Source: Stappia sp. BW2
Lineage (GTDB): Bacteria; Pseudomonadota; Alphaproteobacteria; Rhizobiales; Stappiaceae
Length of the DNA: 64,000 nt
Direction: 5' to 3'
Assembly: GCF_008107695.1 (NCBI RefSeq)
Contig: NZ_VIRG01000056.1
Span: 124,001-188,000 of the forward strand
This document shows, one piece after another, positions 58,726-64,000 of this stretch. A model generated the notes under the pieces. The model worked only from the letters and a program-made list of their open reading frames with translations. It ran no database searches and was not told where the DNA came from. Each line of letters begins with the position of its first letter. Position 1 is the stretch's first letter. The translations under genes were made by a program, and so were the position numbers.

Positions 58726-59397
58726 ATGACCTCCGCAGCAGACCGACTGGCAAATGTTAAGGCAGACATCCGAAATGCCGAAGCCGAGTTCGGGAGGGCC
58801 GAAGGGTCGGTGACGCTTATCGCGGTTTCCAAGACCTTTGACGCGGATGAAATCCGTCCGGTGCTCAGCGCGGGTCAACGGGTGTTCGGCGAGAACCGGG
58901 TGCAGGAAGCCATGCACAAATGGCCGGGGCTGCGCGAGGATTTCGAGGGCATCGAACTGCATCTGATCGGCCCGCTGCAATCCAACAAGGCCAAGGAAGC
59001 GGTCGCGACCTTTGATGTCGTGCACACTGTGGACCGGCCGAAAATTGCCAGGGCGCTGAAAGCCGAGATGGAAAAGCAGGGCAGGGATCTGCCGTGTTTC
59101 GTTCAGGTGAATACGGGCGAAGAGCCGCAAAAGGCAGGCATTGCGCCGAAGGATGTCGATGCCTTCGTGAAAGAGTGCCGGGAGGACGTCGGGCTGAACA
59201 TCGTCGGACTGATGTGCATTCCGCCGGTGGATGAAGCGCCGGGCGAACATTTTGCGCTTCTGGAAAAGATCGCCGCCCGCAATGGCCTTGAGAAATTGTC
59301 CATGGGCATGTCTTCCGACTATCCGGTGGCGGTCGGCTTCGGGGCCACGCATGTGCGTGTCGGTTCGGCCATCTTCGGCTCGCGCGACTACCCCTGA
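58726..59397 (+). CDS. PLP homeostasis protein (YggS family)
   Basis: 223 residues, single-domain alanine-racemase-like barrel. PLP binds Lys36 in LIAVSKTF; GENRVQEA, HLIGPLQSNKAKEA and LSMGMSSDYPVAV are family signatures, and HVRVGSAIFGSR ends the protein. It has no known enzyme activity and keeps free PLP in balance. The ATG at 58726 follows AAGGA; a TTG five codons upstream is less likely. Confidence 0.95.
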   Translation: MTSAADRLANVKADIRNAEAEFGRAEGSVTLIAVSKTFDADEIRPVLSAGQRVFGENRVQEAMHKWPGLREDFEGIELHLIGPLQSNKAKEAVATFDVVHTVDRPKIARALKAEMEKQGRDLPCFVQVNTGEEPQKAGIAPKDVDAFVKECREDVGLNIVGLMCIPPVDEAPGEHFALLEKIAARNGLEKLSMGMSSDYPVAVGFGATHVRVGSAIFGSRDYP

Positions 59398-59789
59398 TCA
59401 GCTTCCGCCCGGCCAGTCTCGCCAGCGGATTCGCACGGTAGGTGCGAAGCGGGTCCGGCTTGTTAATTCAACGAATTTGTTTCGAATTTACAAATAAAAT
59501 CAAATAGATAATCCAAGATCATTTTTGAGATAAGCCTAACAACTGCCCGAAATTGTCAAAAATGACGGGAGTTAGGCCTGCCTGTGGCTGATCGTAATAC
59601 TCAACCACAACATTGCCGCGAAGGTTTCAAAGAGCTGCCCTTTGCGGGTCGCGATCGGCCCGCAGTGTCTGTCTCGTTCCGGTTCGGCGGGTCGCAGGGG
59701 CCTGGCGAACGGACGGAACAACAGGTGGATCCCACAGCCAACCGGCGCACGGGGCACCTGACACGACCCAAACCATTGGAGGTCATATC
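59398..59789. other. 392 bp intergenic region with two hairpins
   Basis: No gene supported. One hairpin (TTCGCAC-GGTAG-GTGCGAA, 59430-59448) may end yggS but lacks a T run. A second (59534-59577) pairs GCCTAAC with GTTAGGC and, inside, CCCG with CGGG. The piece between them is AT-rich and could hold the promoter of the EF-hand gene. Confidence 0.5.
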
Positions 59790-60020
59790 ATGTCCAAACG
59801 TCTAACAGCTGCTCTTCTGATCGGTACATTCACCGCGTCTACCGCAGCGCTTGCCCAGGGCATGTCGTTCGAGGCGGTGGACCTCAATCAGGACGGTTAC
59901 GTCAGCTACGAGGAAATCGCGGCAGCCGTCCCGACCCTTTCTGAAGACGCATTCAACGCGGCTGACAGCAACCAGGACAGCTTCCTGGATCCGGACGAGT
60001 TCGTAAACGTCCAGCCGTAA
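59790..60020 (+). CDS. small secreted EF-hand calcium-binding protein
   Basis: 76 residues. Signal peptide MSKRLTAALLIGTFTASTAA, cleaved after ALAQ or just before. Two EF-hand loops follow: DLNQDGYVSYEE (31-42), canonical, and DSNQDSFLDPDE (59-70), with Ser where Gly is usual. Pairing of the two gives one compact calcium domain in the periplasm. Its ligand partners are unknown. The start is fixed by GGAGG eight bases upstream, and a strong terminator follows, so it is a single-gene unit. Confidence 0.88.
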   Translation: MSKRLTAALLIGTFTASTAALAQGMSFEAVDLNQDGYVSYEEIAAAVPTLSEDAFNAADSNQDSFLDPDEFVNVQP

Positions 60021-60082
60021 TCAGGCTTCGGGCGATCAAAACCCCCCGTCGGCCGCATCTGCAGCCAGATCGCCCGAACAAG

Positions 60083-60118
60083 ACCACCGCCGGTAAGGTC
60101 ACGCCGGCGGTGGTTTTC
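60083..60118 (+). terminator. terminator between the EF-hand gene and trkH
   Basis: Perfect 11 bp stem ACCACCGCCGG with CCGGCGGTGGT, 10 nt loop, followed by TTTTCT. It may also work for the convergent trkH gene. Confidence 0.85.
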
Positions 60119-60159
60119 TATATTCAAAGAGACTTGAAGACCTTCCGGCCGGATCGGGT

Positions 60160-61599
60160 TTAATCCAGCCAGAAATCGGGCGTCAGCAACAAGATGCCTG
60201 CGAGGATTTCAAGCCGTCCGAGGATCATCTGAACCGCCAGGAACCACTTGGCGAGATCGGGGAGGGACTGGAACGTGCCCGACGGGCCGATGGTTTCACC
60301 AACACCAGGACCGACATTCGCAAGGGCCGTGATGGAGGCGCTGAGCGCTGTCTCAAGATCGAGACCAAGCATCATGTAGACCAGCGAGAAAGCGGCGAAG
60401 GCTCCGGCATAAAGAACGGCGAACACCAGCACACCTTCCAGGACGGGATTTGAAACAGTCCGGCCCTGGTATCTTGGCTCGACCACACGGTGAGGGCGGA
60501 TCATCCGCCGGAAGAGTCCCCGGATGTAGCTGCCGAGAATCGCGATCCGGAACATCTTGAATCCGCCGGATGTCGATCCGCTGCAGCCGCCGAAGAACGT
60601 CAGCACGAAGAAAATCGCGATGACCGGCGGGCCAAACTGCAGATAATCGTTGGCCGCATAACCGGTGGTGGTGATGACCGAGACCACGTTGAAAACCGCA
60701 AAGGTGAGCATCTGGAACGGGGTGTCGTGGGCAATGAAGCGCTCGAACAGGAAAACGCTGATCGAAGCTGCAGCCACAATGGCCAACAGCAGCATGATCT
60801 GGACGTCCTTCACCCAATGCCGACGTTCGATGCTGCGGATCAGATAGAGAAACGGCACGGCGGAGGCCAGCATGAACACCGAGGCGACCCAGTAGACGGC
60901 AAGACCATCGAATTGCCCGAAGGATTGATCGGACGTTGAAAAACCGCCGGTCGAGACGGTGGTCATGGAGTGGATCACCGCGTCGAAGAAGGTCATTCCG
61001 CACAGCAGATAAAGTGTGGCGCAGCTCAGCGAAAGGCCTGCATAAAGCGCCAGCAGCCGGTAGACGAACGGACCGACATGGCCATAGGGCTTGCTGGTGT
61101 TTTCTGAAGATTCCAGGGCAAAGAGCTGGCTACCGCCAACGCGCAGGCCCGGCAGAAGCCAGATCCCGATGGCAACCACGCCGATACCGCCAACCCATTG
61201 CAGCAGCGCCCGCCACAACAAGATGCCGGGGGGCAGGGTGTCGAGACCGGTCAGGATCGTCGACCCGGTGGTGGTCAGGCCCGAGGCGGTTTCGAAAAAG
61301 GCATCAGTAAAGCTGATGCCGAGGCCACTGAAATAGAACGGGATGGCACCGGCAAAGGAAAAGGCGAACCAGGCGGCATTGACGAACAGAATGGCCTCGC
61401 GGAACTGGCCCGGTGGCCGCTCTCCCTGAAAGGCCATGGTCATCAGCAAGCCGGCCGTTCCCAGAACAAGGGCCGACACCAGAAAGACCTGCCAGTCCGA
61501 GTTTCTGGCGAACACATCCGCGATCCCGGGGACGATCATCAAAACTGAAATCAGGATGAGCAATCGTCCGATTGGCAACGCAATGGCGCGGTAATTCAT
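60160..61599 (-). CDS. trkH: TrkH family potassium uptake protein
   Basis: 479 residues with ten or more membrane segments and the four pore repeats of the Trk/Ktr family. Selectivity-filter Gly motifs are in SGLTTTGSTIL, TTVSTGGFSTSD, TTTGYAANDY and LANVGPGVGE. GGCSGSTSGGFKMFRI before the fourth repeat is the TrkH hallmark. It needs the cytoplasmic NAD-binding partner TrkA, which is not in the window. Single gene, leftward. Confidence 0.93.
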   Translation of the reverse strand: MNYRAIALPIGRLLILISVLMIVPGIADVFARNSDWQVFLVSALVLGTAGLLMTMAFQGERPPGQFREAILFVNAAWFAFSFAGAIPFYFSGLGISFTDAFFETASGLTTTGSTILTGLDTLPPGILLWRALLQWVGGIGVVAIGIWLLPGLRVGGSQLFALESSENTSKPYGHVGPFVYRLLALYAGLSLSCATLYLLCGMTFFDAVIHSMTTVSTGGFSTSDQSFGQFDGLAVYWVASVFMLASAVPFLYLIRSIERRHWVKDVQIMLLLAIVAAASISVFLFERFIAHDTPFQMLTFAVFNVVSVITTTGYAANDYLQFGPPVIAIFFVLTFFGGCSGSTSGGFKMFRIAILGSYIRGLFRRMIRPHRVVEPRYQGRTVSNPVLEGVLVFAVLYAGAFAAFSLVYMMLGLDLETALSASITALANVGPGVGETIGPSGTFQSLPDLAKWFLAVQMILGRLEILAGILLLTPDFWLD

Positions 61600-61851
61600 A
61601 CACTGGACGTCCGCAACGGTCGGCTGTCAGCGCAGCCGGCGTGTGTGTCAAAAGACTTTCGTTATCGGCCTGTGCACCGCAAAATGCAAGGCCGGCCACC
61701 TCGATCCGCCCCTTATAACGCAAGGGACAACTGGAAAGACGACCGGGCGTACACGCTCCGCATCATCGTTTAATATGCACCAGCACTCTGGTTCATATTG
61801 ACCGAACGGGGAGGCTTTGCCAGAGTGATTTCATAAATTTGGGAGGAAAAC

Positions 61852-62844
61852 ATGAAACCACTTTATTGGGCGCTTGGCGCAGCGATGGCGCTTGGCCTTG
61901 CAGCCGGTTCGGCGCAAGCCGCGGATACAACCCTGCGCATTTCACTGCAATTGCCTTTGACGAGCCATCTCGGCCAGAATCTCCAGCTTTTCAAGGAAGA
62001 AGTAGAGAAAAACTCCAACGGCGACATCGCGGTGGAGATCTATGATTCCGCTCAGCTCTACAAGGACAACGAAGTTCCGGCGGCGGTCGGCAGCGGCTCC
62101 ATTGAAATGGGTGTTGCGTCCCTGACCCGATATGTCGGCGACATTCCCGCCGTCGACATCTTCTATCAGCCGTTCCTGTTCGACACCGAAGAAAAGGTCC
62201 GCAAGGCTGTTGCCAAAGGGTCTCCCGTCCGCGGACCGCTGGACGAAGCGATCGCGGAAACCGGGTCGACCGTGTTGTGGTGGCAGGCTTATGGCGGTTC
62301 CATCATGCTGTCGAACGGTGGCCCGCTGAAAACGCCGGACGATTTGAAGGGCAAGAAAGTCCGTGTCTTCGGCAAGACCCTTGGCGATTTCGTCTCCGTG
62401 GCCGGTGGTGCGCCGACGCTGATTTCCGGCTCGGAACAGTATCTGGCCTACCAGCGCGGTACGGTGGACGTCGGCATGACCGGCATTTCCGGCGTGAAGT
62501 CTCGCAAGCTCTGGGAAGTGATGGATACGATCACCGTCACCAACAATGCGGATATCGAGTTTATCGTCGTGGTGAACACGGATTTCTGGAACAGCCTGCC
62601 GGATGAGCACAAGAAGATCATCGAGGATGCTGCCCTGAAGGCGGAAGCCGATGTGCGTGACCGCATGTCCCAGATCGAGGCCGACGGTTACGAGGTTTCG
62701 AAGCAGAACGGCATGACGGTCTACACACCGACCGAGGAAGAAATGGCCACCTGGAAGAGCGTCAGCCAGCCGGTCTATGACAACTTCGTCGAAAAAGCAG
62801 GCCCGCTGGGCAAGCAGGTTCTTGATGCCGCTCAGAAATTCTGA
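61852..62844 (+). CDS. TRAP transporter solute-binding protein (DctP family)
   Basis: 330 residues. Signal peptide MKPLYWALGAAMALGLAAG, cleaved after AQA. The DctP fold shows LRISLQLPLTSHLGQNLQLF, IYDSAQLYKDNEVPAAVGSG and KVRVFGKTLGDFV, with the conserved binding Arg near residue 168. The ligand is probably an organic acid, not predictable further. It is first in an operon with both TRAP permeases. AGGAGGA-like GGGAGGAAA precedes the ATG. Confidence 0.93.
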   Translation: MKPLYWALGAAMALGLAAGSAQAADTTLRISLQLPLTSHLGQNLQLFKEEVEKNSNGDIAVEIYDSAQLYKDNEVPAAVGSGSIEMGVASLTRYVGDIPAVDIFYQPFLFDTEEKVRKAVAKGSPVRGPLDEAIAETGSTVLWWQAYGGSIMLSNGGPLKTPDDLKGKKVRVFGKTLGDFVSVAGGAPTLISGSEQYLAYQRGTVDVGMTGISGVKSRKLWEVMDTITVTNNADIEFIVVVNTDFWNSLPDEHKKIIEDAALKAEADVRDRMSQIEADGYEVSKQNGMTVYTPTEEEMATWKSVSQPVYDNFVEKAGPLGKQVLDAAQKF

Positions 62845-62860
62845 CGGATGATGAACGACA

Positions 62861-62888
62861 GAAGCGGCCGGAAACGACCGGCCGCTTC
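62861..62888 (+). promoter_or_regulatory. intra-operon hairpin after the TRAP binding-protein gene
   Basis: Perfect 11 bp stem GAAGCGGCCGG with CCGGCCGCTTC around AAACGA. The T run is poor, so it may reduce read-through or protect the upstream mRNA, giving more binding protein than permease. Confidence 0.55.
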
Positions 62889-62957
62889 TCGTAACGGATA
62901 CCGGATCTCCGGCGTCCTGCTCCGGCCTTGCCGATTGCTCGATCGACAGTTGGTTTC

Positions 62958-63452
62958 ATGAAAGCCTTCTATTTTGTTCTCCAGGCCTTCGCCTGGATGG
63001 CCGCGTTCCTGTTCATCGCCGTGGGCTGCATGCTCACCTATGAAGTGCTGGCGCGGTATCTTTTCATTGCTCCCACCATCTGGGCGTCGGAACTGTCCCA
63101 GTTGTGCCTGATGTGGGGAACCATGCTTGCCATGCCCTGGTTGCTTAAGACCGGCCGGCACATCGCGGTTGACGCTGTGACGGACCAGTTGAGCCCGGCC
63201 TGGCGCCGCGTTTGTCATGTTCTTGCAATGGGTTTTGTGGCGGTGTTCAGCATTCTGGTCGCCTGGAAGGGCGGCGCGATTTTCTACGATTCCTTCGAAC
63301 GCGGCCGTACGTCGGGCACCATGCTGGATCTTCCCATGTGGATTTCCGAACTGTCCATTCCCGTCGGTTTCGCGCTTCTGTTCCTGCAGGCTGTACTCGA
63401 GCTGGGCCAGAAGCCCAAGTCGGGCGATCATGAAGCGGTGGTTATGGAATGA
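62958..63452 (+). CDS. TRAP transporter small permease (DctQ family)
   Basis: 164 residues with four membrane helices (for example AFAWMAAFLFIAVGCMLTYE). The DctQ motif AMPWLLKTGRHIAVDAV lies between helices 2 and 3. It works with the large permease and the binding protein. The ATG at 62958 has no clear ribosome site; a TTG at 62928 is the alternative. Its TGA overlaps the next ATG. Confidence 0.9.
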   Translation: MKAFYFVLQAFAWMAAFLFIAVGCMLTYEVLARYLFIAPTIWASELSQLCLMWGTMLAMPWLLKTGRHIAVDAVTDQLSPAWRRVCHVLAMGFVAVFSILVAWKGGAIFYDSFERGRTSGTMLDLPMWISELSIPVGFALLFLQAVLELGQKPKSGDHEAVVME

Positions 63453-64000
63453 CCACAGTTCTCATTCTCGTCGCTTTGTTCACCTTGTTGCTGATCCGGG
63501 TGCCGGTCGCGTTCGCGCTGGGCGGCCTTGGCCTTGCATTGCTTATTCTCGGCGGCTTCTCGCCGCTGATGGCGCCACAGGCGATCCTGTCGACACTCGA
63601 CGGCTTCATTCTGCTGGCAGTGCCGCTTTTTCTGCTGATGTCGAATATCTTGCTCAAGGGCGGGGTTGGACGGGATCTGTTTGCCGCCGTTCATGCCTGG
63701 GTCGGCCATTGGCCGGGCGGTCTGGCTGTCGCGACCATTCTGTCCTGCGCCATCTTCGCCGCCATTTCCGGATCGTCGGTCGCCACGGCAGCCACCATCG
63801 GCACGGTTGCGATTCCGGAAATGATCCAGCGCGGCTATGAACGGAAATTCGTCTACGGACTGCTGGCCGCTGGCGGCACGCTTGGCATTCTGATTCCGCC
63901 GTCGATCCCGATGATCGTCTATGGCTTCGTTACCGAACAGTCGGTGATCGCGCTGTTCCTGGCGGGCGTTGGTCCGGGCTTGCTGCTCGTGGCGTTTTTC
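63449..64000 (+). CDS. TRAP transporter large permease (DctM family), N-terminal part
   Basis: The first 184 codons; the gene runs off the right edge. Hydrophobic throughout, starting MTTVLILVALFTLLLIRVPV. It has the DctM stretches ILLAVPLFLLMSNILLKGG, ISGSSVATAATIGTVAIPEM and GGTLGILIPPSIPMIVYG. It forms the sodium-driven transport channel. The start overlaps the small permease stop by 4 bp (ATGA). Confidence 0.93.
   Translation, partial: MTTVLILVALFTLLLIRVPVAFALGGLGLALLILGGFSPLMAPQAILSTLDGFILLAVPLFLLMSNILLKGGVGRDLFAAVHAWVGHWPGGLAVATILSCAIFAAISGSSVATAATIGTVAIPEMIQRGYERKFVYGLLAAGGTLGILIPPSIPMIVYGFVTEQSVIALFLAGVGPGLLLVAFF

Overview
The window is a 64 kb piece of the main chromosome of an alphaproteobacterium, most likely order Hyphomicrobiales (Rhizobiales). 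The amino-acid style and the TRAP/SDR content would suit a marine Roseibium/Labrenzia/Stappia-like genus, but that is inference. The order-level call rests on gene order: hisB-DUF2628-hisH-hisA-hisF-hisE-coaA, irr-fabA-fabB-fabI, leuS-lptE-holA next to parB, and ppsR-[origin]-hemE-hemJ-rho-mnmE-mnmG-rsmG-parA-parB. It is also supported by an AccD lacking the zinc ribbon. The sequence is GC-rich, with short palindromic intergenic repeats of the kinds common in this order. I see no rRNA, tRNA, CRISPR array, insertion sequence or prophage.

Layout. 0-3 kb: end of a chemoreceptor, a TetR repressor with three near-perfect operators in front of a divergent RidA gene, and an alpha/beta hydrolase with an Asp nucleophile. 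3-8 kb: leftward histidine operon ending in coaA. 8-10.4 kb: SDR oxidoreductase, pyrF and a small secreted protein. 10.6-13.3 kb: arginine catabolism module (ornithine cyclodeaminase, arginase, divergent Lrp regulator). 13.4-16.2 kb: Ada-like DNA repair methyltransferase, repeat pair, DUF559 protein, secreted protein. 16.2-22.7 kb: leftward trpF-trpB-(small-gene insert)-trpA-accD-folC. 22.8-31.7 kb: GIY-YIG protein, malic enzyme, mutS, MFS transporter, DUF2244, nth, GNAT. 31.7-35.3 kb: Irr regulator and the fabA-fabB-fabI unsaturated fatty acid genes. 35.4-38.1 kb: SH3 protein, 2-hydroxyacid dehydrogenase, phosphotransferase.

38.2-53.8 kb is the replication and segregation core. Leftward dnaQ-coaE-aroE-maf-ppsR and rightward hemE-hemJ-rho-GNAT-GNAT-mnmE-mnmG-rsmG-parA-parB point away from a 424 bp non-coding stretch (42080-42503). 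That stretch carries degenerate DnaA boxes, four GANTC sites and an AT-rich block, and I call it the chromosomal origin. To its right is a centromere: nine parS sites between 45.6 and 51.3 kb, several in an 848 bp gene desert. A tenth lies to the left, inside aroE. Nine of the ten parS sites have the same one-base departure from symmetry, and it turns one half-site into GANTC, the CcrM methylation target. An inverted-repeat motif, TCGGNNCCGA, lies 9-12 bp beyond three of them. I regard this parS/GANTC arrangement as the most interesting signal in the window.

53.8-64 kb: repeats, leftward leuS-lptE-holA, yggS, an EF-hand protein, a TrkH potassium transporter, and a TRAP transporter operon that runs off the right edge.
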